Below, in pieces: positions 56,943-64,000 of a stretch of DNA of 64,000 nt (positions within the stretch are counted from its first letter, which is position 1; each line of letters opens with the position of its first letter). The DNA is from Deinococcus aquatilis DSM 23025 (GTDB lineage Bacteria > Deinococcota > Deinococci > Deinococcales > Deinococcaceae), in the NCBI RefSeq assembly GCF_000378445.1, contig NZ_KB899697.1, forward strand, positions 62,001 through 126,000. The letters run 5' to 3'. The notes below the pieces were generated by a model. The model was not told the origin of the DNA. It saw only the letters and a list, made by a program, of their open reading frames with translations, and ran no database searches. A program made the position numbers and the translations under genes.

Positions 56943-57914
56943 TCACGAGTACCTCACCCGTGGATCAGACCACGCCAGCAGCAGATCGGACAGCAGATTG
57001 CCCAGCAGCAGCAGCACGGCGCTCATCATCAGCAGGGTCAGGGCCATGTATTGATCCTTGTTCAGCAGGCTGGTATACAGCATCGGGCCGATGGTGGGGA
57101 GGTTCAGCACGATGCTGGCAACGATGGTGCCGCTGATCAGGGCAGGCAAACTCAGACCCGCGAGGCTGATCATGGGGTTGATGGCGTTGCGAACCGCGTG
57201 CCGCCAGATGACCTTTTGCTGCGGCAAGCCTTTGGCTTTGGCGGTACGCACGTAATCCTGCGTCAGCACGTCCAGCATGGAGGCCCGCATCTGACGCATC
57301 AGGCCCGCCACGCCCTCCAGCCCGATGGCAATGACCGGAATCCACAGGTGATTCAGCAGATCCAGAATTTTGGGCCAGGACCAGGGCGCATCTATGTACT
57401 GCGAACTCAGGATGCCGCCCACGTTGGTGCCGCCCAGACTGAGCACCAGCGCCACCAGCAACAGCGAGGCCAGAAAGTCGGGAATCGCCAGTCCGACGTA
57501 GCCCAGGAAGTTGGCAATCTGTGCGCCGAGGCCGTTGCGATTAAAGGCCGTATAGATGCCCAGCGGCACGGCCACCAGCCAGCTGACCAGCAAGGTCAGG
57601 CCCGAAATCAGCACTGTCCAGCCCAGCAGTTCTCCGATCACACTGGTCACGGGGCGGTTCTGAAAGAAGGAGTAGCCGAAGTCGAAGCGCGAAACCACGC
57701 CCCACAGCCAGCGCCCATACTGCACGATGGCGGGCTGATCGAGGCCGAGTTGCCGCCGGATCGCGTCTGCCGTTTCGCGGGTAAAACGCGGGTCTTCAAG
57801 GTACTGGTCGGTAAAGTTGCCGGGTTGCAGCTTGATCACGGCAAAGCACACCACGCTGATGATCAGGATGGTGGGGATCATGCCGAGCAGGCGGCGAAGC
57901 GTGTAGGTCAGCAT
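56943..57914 (-). CDS. Oligopeptide-type ABC transporter permease (DppB/OppB)
   Basis: A 323-aa inner-membrane permease with six helices. Seen: LRRLLGMIPTILIISVVCFA at the N-terminus, LGLDQPAIVQYGRWLWGV, the EAA-loop region DYVRTAKAKGLPQQKVIWRHA, outlined as about 215-237, and LPTIGPMLYTSLLNKDQYM. Together with DppC and the binding protein it would import peptides or muropeptides/amino sugars. Transcribed after the binding protein, from which it is separated by 158 bp holding a large inverted repeat. Confidence 0.92.
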   Translation of the reverse strand: MLTYTLRRLLGMIPTILIISVVCFAVIKLQPGNFTDQYLEDPRFTRETADAIRRQLGLDQPAIVQYGRWLWGVVSRFDFGYSFFQNRPVTSVIGELLGWTVLISGLTLLVSWLVAVPLGIYTAFNRNGLGAQIANFLGYVGLAIPDFLASLLLVALVLSLGGTNVGGILSSQYIDAPWSWPKILDLLNHLWIPVIAIGLEGVAGLMRQMRASMLDVLTQDYVRTAKAKGLPQQKVIWRHAVRNAINPMISLAGLSLPALISGTIVASIVLNLPTIGPMLYTSLLNKDQYMALTLLMMSAVLLLLGNLLSDLLLAWSDPRVRYS

Positions 57915-58000
57915 ATCGGCAGGTGGAACATGGGATGTGAGCTGTAGAAGGGAATGTCAAAAGGCATGGAGCGGGCCTCCTCGTGAAGGTGGGTCAGCAG

Positions 58001-58059
58001 TTGGGGCGCGTAGGCTGGTTGGGCGTTGTTCTGCCCATCCATACGCCACGCGCCCCAAA
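58001..58059. other. Inverted repeat between binding-protein and permease genes
   Basis: TTGGGGCGCGT (58001-58011) and its exact complement (58048-58058) enclose about 36 nt. In ABC operons such structures can protect the binding-protein mRNA and lower permease expression; here that is inferred. Confidence 0.5.
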
Positions 58060-58072
58060 TCGACTGCCGGGG

Positions 58073-59815
58073 TTACTTCTGGTAGATCAGCGGGACGGGG
58101 TTATAGCCGGGGATCACGCCGAGGTTGTAGATGTAGTTGCCGAATTTATTGCTGACTGCGCCGATGTTCTCGGGCTTGGCAATGGGCGTGACTGGCAGAT
58201 TCTGGGCAAAGATCAGCTGCCAGCGGGTGTAGAGCGCCTTGCGGGTAGAGCGGCTGGTGGTGGTGGCCGCGTCGTTGAAGATGCCGTAGATTTCTTTTTC
58301 CCACGGGAACATCTTGGCAAGGTTGGGAGTTCCGCCGTCTACAGCGGGTTGCAGCGTGCGGTGCCAGTAATACAGCGCTCCGCCGGGTTGCCAGATGGGT
58401 TTACGCAGCTCGGGGTCGGGCTGGTCGCCAAAGGCGTGCAGGATCATTTCCCAGTCGCCGCTCTGACCCGTAGACAGCAGCTTGCTGGACAGAATGCCCT
58501 TGAGGTTGACCTTCACGCCCGCCTTGGCGAAGTCGCTCTGGATGATGGCGGCCAACGCAGGGTACACGCTGGAATCGGTGCCGTAGGTCAGGTCGAATTC
58601 CAGATTCTTGCCGCCGGGCAGGTTGCGAACGCCGTCGCCGTTGGTGTCCTTGATGCCCAGGGCGTTCAGGGCCGTGCCCACCGCAGCAATATCGAACTTG
58701 CCCAATTGAGGCTTGGTGTTGGCGTACCAGTCTTTGTTGACCGGGGCCACACCGTGACCGGGCAGACTGGCAAGGCCGTTGTACACGGTATCGATAATGC
58801 GGTCACGGTTGAGGGCACCCTGCATGGCGCGGCGGAAGCGCACGTCGCTGAACAGCTTGGCGAGCGCGGCATCTTTGGCATCGAAGTTGTAGGCCACGAA
58901 AGGCGGGCTGCCGAACAGGGCGGTCGAGCGGAAGACCTTGAAGGCCGCGCCCGAGACTTCGCGCTGCTTGAGGTCGGGGAACTGCGCCCCCGTGACGTTG
59001 AGTTGATCCACGTTGCCCGCCAGAAACTGGGCCACCTGCGCCTGCGGATCGCGGATGACCAGGAATTCCACGGCATTCAGGTAGGGCAGCTTGGTGCCGT
59101 CGGCATCCACTTTCCAGTAGTTGGCGTTTTTGGTGAGAGCAACTTTCTGGCCCGCCGTGTAGCTAGTCAGCTTGAATGGCCCGGTGCCCACGATGTCGGC
59201 GGGGGCGGTGTTGCTGGGCCACACGTTGTTCACGGCTGCGCCCTTGACATTGCCGAATTTATGCTGCGGCATGATGAAATACCGCTGCTGAAGCAGGAAA
59301 GCGGGCGCAGGCCGGGGCAATACGAACTGCACCGTGTAGGCGTCCACCTTCTTCATCTCCACCGGCTTGCCGTCCAGCTTGAAGTTGCCTGGATCGCCTG
59401 CCCGCGCCTCAGGGTTCATGATCAGGTTCTGGTAGGTGTAGATCACGTCGTCGGCGTTGAAGGCCTGGCCGTCACTCCACTTCACGTCACGCCGCAGCTT
59501 GAAGGTGTAGGTTTTACCGTCGCTGCTGACCGCTACGCTTTCGGCCAGTGCGGGTTCGAGCTTGTAGGTCGAGAGGTTGAATTCCATCAGGCCGTCGAAG
59601 AGCTGCTGGGCCACCAGACCGAGGTTGTTGTCGATCACGCCGTAATAATTCAGGCTCTGGGGGCTGTCACCGAGGGCCAGGGTGTAGGTGCCGCCTGCCT
59701 TGCCGTTGACGATTCCCAGGGAGCCGTAACCGGTCACTTTCTTGGGCGCGGCGAGGGCAGACCCGGCAAGGGCGAGCGTAATCAGAGCCAGCGCGGTAAA
59801 GGAACGTTTCAACAT
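58073..59815 (-). CDS. Family 5 (peptide-type) ABC substrate-binding protein
   Basis: A 580-aa extracytoplasmic binding protein. Seen: a signal peptide ending in GSALA-A near residue 23, GGTYTLALGDSPQSLNYYGV, LEPALAESVAVSSDGKTYTFKLRRDVKWSDG, outlined as the SBP5 signature (about residues 87-117), and VRFRRAMQGALNRDRII. Start has GGAGG 7 nt upstream. First gene of the minus-strand operon (SBP, DppB, DppC, kinase), divergent from gntR-murQ. Known: family 5 proteins bind peptides but also muropeptides and sugars; the salvage context suggests cell-wall fragments. Confidence 0.93.
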   Translation of the reverse strand: MLKRSFTALALITLALAGSALAAPKKVTGYGSLGIVNGKAGGTYTLALGDSPQSLNYYGVIDNNLGLVAQQLFDGLMEFNLSTYKLEPALAESVAVSSDGKTYTFKLRRDVKWSDGQAFNADDVIYTYQNLIMNPEARAGDPGNFKLDGKPVEMKKVDAYTVQFVLPRPAPAFLLQQRYFIMPQHKFGNVKGAAVNNVWPSNTAPADIVGTGPFKLTSYTAGQKVALTKNANYWKVDADGTKLPYLNAVEFLVIRDPQAQVAQFLAGNVDQLNVTGAQFPDLKQREVSGAAFKVFRSTALFGSPPFVAYNFDAKDAALAKLFSDVRFRRAMQGALNRDRIIDTVYNGLASLPGHGVAPVNKDWYANTKPQLGKFDIAAVGTALNALGIKDTNGDGVRNLPGGKNLEFDLTYGTDSSVYPALAAIIQSDFAKAGVKVNLKGILSSKLLSTGQSGDWEMILHAFGDQPDPELRKPIWQPGGALYYWHRTLQPAVDGGTPNLAKMFPWEKEIYGIFNDAATTTSRSTRKALYTRWQLIFAQNLPVTPIAKPENIGAVSNKFGNYIYNLGVIPGYNPVPLIYQK

Positions 59816-59910
59816 AAACAGCCTCCAGAACAGGGATTGACCAAAACACGCGGTCGGGCAGAAGAGTTAGACAGGGCGAAGTACAGGGATTGTGGAATTA
59901 AGCCCCTACA

Positions 59911-60000
59911 GAGTAATACCACTTGCTATCCACTTGCAAGCCCCTGACAGAATTGGGGCGAGTGGTTGCATGGAAGTGTGAAAGTGGTATGGTCTGCATT
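59911..60000. promoter_or_regulatory. Divergent promoter/operator region for SBP operon and gntR-murQ
   Basis: ATACCACTT (59916-59924) and its complement AAGTGGTAT (59982-59990) form a long-spaced inverted repeat; CCACTTGC occurs twice in direct orientation (59919-59926 and 59930-59937). For gntR, TTGCAT (59966-59971) and TATGGT (59988-59993) with a 16-bp spacer look like -35 and -10, and the ATG follows 7 nt later. The right half-site overlaps this -10, so GntR probably represses itself. Confidence 0.6.
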
Positions 60001-60897
60001 ATGACCGATGCACTGCCCTGGGTGATTCCGCTGGATGCGGAAAGTGCCACGCCTGTGTATGTGCAGGTGGCGCAGGGGCTGGAGCAGGGAATCGGTGCCG
60101 GAGCCATCAGTCGGGGCAGCGCCCTCCCTGCCGAGCGCGAATTGGCGCACAAACTCGGTGTTTCACGGGTGACGGTGCGGCAGGCGTTGGCCCTCCTGGC
60201 CGAGCGGGGTCTGTTGGTACGGCGGCACGGCAGCGGCACGTTTGTCAGTGCCGCAGAGCAGCAGGTCGGCCCGTCAGAACAGCCAGACAGGAGAGAAATC
60301 GGCGCAGAATTGGCGGCTGAACGCGACCAATTGGCCTCCCGACCACTGGGACTGCTGACAGGTTTCAGTGACGATATCCGCTCCAGAGGGCTGATTCCGG
60401 GGGCACAGGTGCTGCGTTTCGAGCGCGGGTATCCCACACCGCAGGAAGCCATGACGTTGGCCCTCTCGCCCACCGAGGGCGTGATCCGCCTGCGCCGCCT
60501 CAGAACGGCCAGCGGCGAACCTCTGGCGATAGAAGACAGCACGCTCCCCGCTGCCCTGGCCGGAGACCTGACCTTGGACGCGGTGACGGACGCGAGTCTG
60601 TACGCCCTGCTCGCGGCGCGTGGGCTGCGTCCCCACCGGGCCATCCGGCATTTGCGGGCCATCAACGCCGATGCAGAGCTGGCCGCGCTGCTGGACATCA
60701 AAGTGGGCGCGGCGCTGATCGCTACCGAGCGCGTGTCCTGGACATCGGAAGGACGCCCCATCGAACATGCCCGCGCCCACTACCGGGGTGACCGATATGA
60801 CTTTGTCATGGAGTTACAGGGCGGCCAGGAGGAGGCAGGACGTGAACGGAAGAACCCGGGAAGGAAAGCGCAAGACGTGGAGGAACCGAGACAATGA
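60001..60897 (+). CDS. GntR/HutC-family regulator with UTRA effector domain
   Basis: A 298-aa repressor. Seen: an N-terminal GntR winged helix ([40 protein letters not shown] outlined, [12 protein letters not shown]) and a C-terminal UTRA ligand domain ([35 protein letters not shown] outlined, [13 protein letters not shown]). Known: related NagR/DasR proteins respond to GlcNAc-6-phosphate or glucosamine-6-phosphate. The product of the next gene, MurQ, is GlcNAc-6-phosphate, so this ligand is plausible. The upstream ATG at 59923 is rejected because it would cover the promoter. Leaderless by position of the -10. Confidence 0.9.
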   Translation: MTDALPWVIPLDAESATPVYVQVAQGLEQGIGAGAISRGSALPAERELAHKLGVSRVTVRQALALLAERGLLVRRHGSGTFVSAAEQQVGPSEQPDRREIGAELAAERDQLASRPLGLLTGFSDDIRSRGLIPGAQVLRFERGYPTPQEAMTLALSPTEGVIRLRRLRTASGEPLAIEDSTLPAALAGDLTLDAVTDASLYALLAARGLRPHRAIRHLRAINADAELAALLDIKVGAALIATERVSWTSEGRPIEHARAHYRGDRYDFVMELQGGQEEAGRERKNPGRKAQDVEEPRQ

Positions 60898-61862
60898 TGC
60901 TTGAGCCGATGGATTCTGTTCTGCCGACCGCCCCCGACCAGGACCCGCGCCGCACCGAGCGGGTGCATCCCGACCATGCCGACCTTGATCTGCTGGACGC
61001 TGCTGCATTGGTGCAGGTGCTGGTGCTGGATCAGCAGGACGCGCTGAATGCAGTACAGGCCGCTGCCCCAGCGCTGGCACGGGCTGTAGAAGCTGCGCTG
61101 GGACGCTTGCAGGCAGGCGGGAGATTGGTGTATGCAGGCGCGGGCACCAGCGGACGCCTGGGTGTGCTGGACGCCACCGAGCTGACCCCGACCTTCTCCT
61201 GGCCGCCAGAGCGGGCCGTACCCCTGATCGCGGGCGGCGAGCGGGCCATTCGGCAGGCAGTAGAGGGCGCGGAAGACGATGAGGCAGCCGGGGCACTGGA
61301 CGCGCAGGCCGTGAAGATCGGCCCGCTGGACGTGCTGATCGCGGTGGCTGCCAGTGGAACCACGCCGTATGCCCTGGGCGCAGTCCGGGCGGCGCGGCAG
61401 GCGGGAGCGCTGGCTATCGCGTTGGCGAACAACCCTGGCACGCCGCTGCTGCACGCCGCCGACTGCCCCATTCTGCTGGACACCGGCCCCGAGGTGATCA
61501 GTGGCAGCACGCGCCTGAAGGCCGGAACTGCCCAGAAAATCGCGCTGAATACGCTTTCGAGCGCCCTGATGGTGCGGCTGGGCAAGGTGTACGGCAACCT
61601 GATGGTCGATGTGAAATCCACGAATGCCAAGCTGGAAGACCGCGCCGTGCGTCTGGTGCGCCACGCCACAGGCGCAGACGAGGCCACTGCCAAAACTGTG
61701 CTGAACAGCGCGGGTGGCAGTGTCAAAACGGCCCTGGTGATGCTGCGCCTGGGGGTCACGGCAGCGGAGGCCGAAGCCCGGTTGACAGCGGCAGGAGGCC
61801 ACCCACGGGCCGCGCTGGGGGAAGGAGCGACGGGTGAAACAGGAGGAAAGCTTGATTCCTGA
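60894..61862 (+). CDS. murQ: N-acetylmuramic acid 6-phosphate etherase
   Basis: A 322-aa SIS-domain lyase that splits MurNAc-6-phosphate into GlcNAc-6-phosphate and D-lactate in peptidoglycan recycling. Seen: the MurQ signature [25 protein letters not shown], outlined as about residues 79-103, with the catalytic Glu; [14 protein letters not shown]; and [20 protein letters not shown] overlaps the gntR stop (ATGA). Coupled to a serine hydrolase gene downstream by a 29-bp overlap. Confidence 0.95.
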   Translation: MMLEPMDSVLPTAPDQDPRRTERVHPDHADLDLLDAAALVQVLVLDQQDALNAVQAAAPALARAVEAALGRLQAGGRLVYAGAGTSGRLGVLDATELTPTFSWPPERAVPLIAGGERAIRQAVEGAEDDEAAGALDAQAVKIGPLDVLIAVAASGTTPYALGAVRAARQAGALAIALANNPGTPLLHAADCPILLDTGPEVISGSTRLKAGTAQKIALNTLSSALMVRLGKVYGNLMVDVKSTNAKLEDRAVRLVRHATGADEATAKTVLNSAGGSVKTALVMLRLGVTAAEAEARLTAAGGHPRAALGEGATGETGGKLDS

Positions 61863-62850
61863 GGCGACCCGCGCCCTGTTGGAGCGGGCGGTCGGCAGCG
61901 GCGGCATTCCCGGAGCCGCGCTGGGCATCGTCTGGGCCACCGGACAGCGCGACACGCTGATGCTGGGGCACGCACAACTTCAGCCCGAAGCTGTACCCCT
62001 GCAACCCAGTTTCTGGTGGGATCTGGCAAGCCTGATCAAGCCCCTCTTTACGGCGCAGGCGGTGTTGCGGGCCACCGAAGCGGGCCGCCTCGATCTGGAT
62101 GACCCCCTGTCGGCCCACCTGCCTGACCTTGCCTGGATGCAGACCACCACGCTGAAGGAGCGCACGCTCAGGCAACTGCTGACCCACACGGCAGGCCTGC
62201 CCGCATGGTCGCCGCTGTACACCTGGGGCACCGCCGCCACCATCCGCGCCCGCGTCTTGCAGGAACCCTGGTCGATGGCCGAACCGGGATCAGTGGTGTA
62301 TTCCGACCTGGGGTATATCCTGCTGGGGCGCGTGCTGGAGCGGGTGTACGGGCAACTCCTTGCCGATTTTGTACTGGATGACGGCCTGACCTTTGGCCCC
62401 GACCCGGCCCACAGCGTCGCCACCGAACATTGCCTGTGGCGAGAACGGCTGCTGCGCGGCGAGACACACGACGAGAATGCTGCCGCACTGGGCGGAGTTT
62501 CGGGCCACGCGGGGCTGTTCGGCACACTGGAAGGTGTGCTGGCGCAGGCCGAAGCCCTGTTGCGTGGTGGCTGGCTCTCCCCTGCCGCGCAGGCCCTGGC
62601 CGCACAACCCCACGCGGAGGGCCGCACGCTGGCCTTTGTGCAGGCCCAACCCGGCTGGAGCGGCGGCAGCCTGTGCAGCCCGCAGGCGTTCGGGCACACC
62701 GGATTTACTGGCACGGGATTTTGGGTAGACCCGGTGCAAGGCGTGGCATGGGTGCTCCTAACCAACCGTGTTCACCCCACCCGGCACTCCGGTTTCGATA
62801 TTCAGGGTTTGCGGCGGGCAGTGGGGAATACGGTGCTGGCCGCGCTTTAG
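61834..62850 (+). CDS. SxxK serine hydrolase (beta-lactamase/DD-peptidase fold)
   Basis: A 338-aa protein of the class C beta-lactamase/penicillin-binding protein fold. Seen: the nucleophile motif SLIK (Ser66, Lys69), YSD in place of YxN (VVYSDLGYILLGR) and HTG in GHTGFTGTGFW. No signal peptide, so it is probably cytoplasmic. Start is GTG at 61834 with AAGGAGC upstream, overlapping murQ by 29 bp. Known: serine hydrolases of this fold accompany murQ in Bacillus and others, where they probably act on muropeptides or esters; the substrate is unproven. Confidence 0.88.
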   Translation: MKQEESLIPEATRALLERAVGSGGIPGAALGIVWATGQRDTLMLGHAQLQPEAVPLQPSFWWDLASLIKPLFTAQAVLRATEAGRLDLDDPLSAHLPDLAWMQTTTLKERTLRQLLTHTAGLPAWSPLYTWGTAATIRARVLQEPWSMAEPGSVVYSDLGYILLGRVLERVYGQLLADFVLDDGLTFGPDPAHSVATEHCLWRERLLRGETHDENAAALGGVSGHAGLFGTLEGVLAQAEALLRGGWLSPAAQALAAQPHAEGRTLAFVQAQPGWSGGSLCSPQAFGHTGFTGTGFWVDPVQGVAWVLLTNRVHPTRHSGFDIQGLRRAVGNTVLAAL

Positions 62851-62900
62851 AGACAAAAACTCTGAGATTGGCAGTTTATTTCACCCTCACCACAACAAAA

Positions 62901-62933
62901 AACCGGGCCACCCCACTTGGGAGCGGCCCGGTT
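62901..62933 (-). terminator. Intrinsic terminator of the HU gene
   Basis: AACCGGGCC (62901-62909) pairs with 62925-62933; on the minus strand the stem runs into six T. It ends HU transcription 17 bp after its stop and faces the convergent serine hydrolase gene. Confidence 0.85.
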
Positions 62934-62949
62934 CTAATCTCTAAGAGTC

Positions 62950-63333
62950 TTAGAGGTTGCCCTTCAGGGTGCTGGCGACCTTGAAGGCCACTTTCTTGCC
63001 TGCGGGGATCTGGATTTTCTCGCTGGTGCCGGGGCGCACGCCGGTACGGGCGGCGGTGGCCTTGACGCTCAGCGTGCCCAGACCGGGCAGGCCGACGCTC
63101 TTGCCGCTCTTGACGGCGGTCACGATAACGTCGAGCATGGCGCTGACGGCTTCTTCGCTCTGCTTCTTGGTCAGGCCGGTCTTGTCAGCGATCTGCTCGA
63201 CAAGCTGGGTCTTGGCGACCTTGTTGCTTTCAGCGGGGGCAGCCACAGCAGCAGCCTTGGCGGGGGCCTTCGCAGCTTTGGGGGCGGCGGCAGCGGGTTT
63301 CTTGGCGGGGGCCTTCGTCGACTTTTTCGTCAT
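62950..63333 (-). CDS. HU-family nucleoid protein with Lys/Ala-rich N-terminal tail
   Basis: A 127-aa DNA-binding protein. Seen: a 37-residue N-terminal tail built of K, A and P ([20 protein letters not shown] and onward), then a complete HU/IHF domain ([22 protein letters not shown] outlined; [20 protein letters not shown] outlined, the DNA-binding arm, with the Pro at its tip). Known: Deinococcus HU has such a tail and is the major chromosome-compacting protein. Start chosen at ATG 63333 by analogy; an in-frame ATG at 63345 is possible and neither has a clear ribosome-binding site. Confidence 0.93.
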   Translation of the reverse strand: MTKKSTKAPAKKPAAAAPKAAKAPAKAAAVAAPAESNKVAKTQLVEQIADKTGLTKKQSEEAVSAMLDVIVTAVKSGKSVGLPGLGTLSVKATAARTGVRPGTSEKIQIPAGKKVAFKVASTLKGNL

Positions 63334-63345
63334 GGTGAGCAGCAT

Positions 63346-63665
63346 GACATATGAATTGTGCGCTGTGAAGGGGGGGGCAGACCATAGACGCCCTCTGACA
63401 CGTCCTTAGAAAAAACCAAAAAATAAAAAATGCGTCTGGGACGCCATTTTCGGCAATCAGGCGTCTTTTCTTGAGCGAGGCTAAAGAATGCCGTTCTGGT
63501 GGGCTTTCCCACTGTTTTGCCCAAGTGTTAAGGCCGGAGGACGGACAGCGGCGTTCTTGCCCCGACTTTGCACCGTATGTTCGGCAGGCAAAGTGATGGA
63601 ACCAAAACGATACAGATGGTTTAGCCACTTGACCAATGCAACCTGGCCGGTTGACCCCTAAGCTG
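63346..63665. other. Divergent intergenic region between HU and APC permease genes
   Basis: About 320 bp with an A-rich stretch (about 63408-63430), an eight-G run near 63370 and a small GCGTC-TGG-GACGC hairpin (63432-63444). It should hold both promoters. No gene was seen. Confidence 0.4.
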
Positions 63666-64000
63666 ATGGGCGTGCCGGATTCTGCCCCGCCCCCCCCACT
63701 CCGTAATGCCCCGCCATCCGCAAGCCCGTTTCGGCGCTGGTTTCTGGATACTGGACAACCTGAAAAAGAAGGCTTCTACGAGGAAGAAGGTGCGGCCAAG
63801 GCCCAGGAACACACCCACCCCTGGTGGAAAGTCATGTGCTTGACCGGTGTGGACTACTTTTCCACACTGGGCTACCAACCGGGAATCGCGGCGCTGGCGG
63901 CGGGCGCACTCAGCCCCATTGCCACGCTGGTGCTGGTGCTGGTCACGCTGTTTGGTGCGCTGCCCATGTACCGCCGGGTGGCCGCCGAAAGTCCGCACGG
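63666..64000 (+). CDS. APC family permease, 5' part (runs off the window)
   Basis: The first 111 codons of a membrane transporter cut by the window edge. Seen: a proline-rich cytoplasmic N-terminus, a charged segment ([13 protein letters not shown]), then [40 protein letters not shown], the first transmembrane helices of APC-type permeases, and [10 protein letters not shown]. Substrate unknown, probably amino acids. Start is ATG at 63666; a GTG at 63672, 7 nt after TAAGCT, could be the start of a leaderless message instead. Confidence 0.8.
   Translation, partial: MGVPDSAPPPPLRNAPPSASPFRRWFLDTGQPEKEGFYEEEGAAKAQEHTHPWWKVMCLTGVDYFSTLGYQPGIAALAAGALSPIATLVLVLVTLFGALPMYRRVAAESPH

Noticed and set aside
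57983..59947. 654-codon plus-strand open frame opposite the SBP gene
   Set aside because: The minus-strand protein has a signal peptide, a good ribosome-binding site and SBP5 motifs. The plus frame also runs through the divergent promoter.
63370..63377. Run of G near the HU gene as a phase-variation tract
   Set aside because: It is only about eight bases, non-coding and not clearly in a promoter core.

Overview
The window reads as chromosomal DNA from a Deinococcus-type bacterium. This is inferred from the high G+C coding, an HU protein with a lysine/alanine-rich N-terminal tail, several start codons lying 5-7 nt behind a TANNNT -10 box (leaderless mRNAs are known to be common in Deinococcus), and many short intergenic inverted repeats. 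No rRNA, tRNA, CRISPR array, intact insertion sequence or prophage was seen.

Layout. 1-4.7 kb: a CitE/HpcH-type lyase, a lone branched-chain amino-acid-type binding protein and a secreted subtilisin-like lipoprotein. 4.9-10.5 kb: two cyclic-di-GMP genes, a TPR/HD-GYP protein and a GAF-PAS-GGDEF-EAL protein. 10.9-11.4 kb: a glycine-zipper stress-type protein. 11.5-31.9 kb, all minus strand: a hybrid polyketide/nonribosomal peptide cluster, the most unusual part of the window. 32-37 kb: an NPCBM/delta-60 lipoprotein, an SRPBCC protein coupled to a zinc alcohol dehydrogenase, and a VOC protein. 37-44 kb: a galactoside operon (galK, galT, GH36, GH42, DeoR regulator) whose sugar ABC transporter has been deleted down to one permease stub. 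44.5-46.6 kb: a hypothetical gene and a MATE exporter. 46.7-51.9 kb: phenylacetate degradation genes paaABCD and paaZ, with a MITE-like element between paaD and paaZ. 52-54.6 kb: an ArsR/SRPBCC pair, an LtrA membrane protein and a small unknown ORF. 54.8-62.9 kb: a divergent MurNAc/GlcNAc (cell-wall sugar) salvage region. 63-64 kb: HU and the start of an APC permease.

The biosynthetic cluster, in transcription order: Sfp-type phosphopantetheinyl transferase; a reducing PKS (KS-AT-DH-degenerate MT-ER-KR-ACP); an NRPS protein Cy-A(N-terminal part)-Ox; a second protein carrying the missing C-terminal A subdomain, then PCP and a thioester reductase; a GSAM-like aminotransferase; a tandem GNAT protein; a HemN-like radical SAM protein with an unusual CX7CX2C motif; a KAS III-like enzyme; a free ACP. 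Most genes from the PKS to the KAS III-like enzyme overlap by 4 bp. The A-domain code read by eye matches cysteine. Inferred chemistry: a reduced acyl chain is condensed with cysteine, cyclised and oxidised to a thiazole, released reductively as an aldehyde, and possibly transaminated and N-acylated. The roles of the radical SAM, KAS III and free ACP are unknown. I do not recognise this combination as a described product.

The cell-wall salvage region pairs an oligopeptide-type ABC transporter and a BadF-type sugar kinase on the minus strand with GntR, MurQ and a SxxK serine hydrolase on the plus strand. They share a 185-bp promoter region with inverted repeats and a leaderless gntR promoter. 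This fits import of MurNAc/GlcNAc or muropeptides without a PTS, then phosphorylation by the kinase and lactyl-ether cleavage by MurQ.
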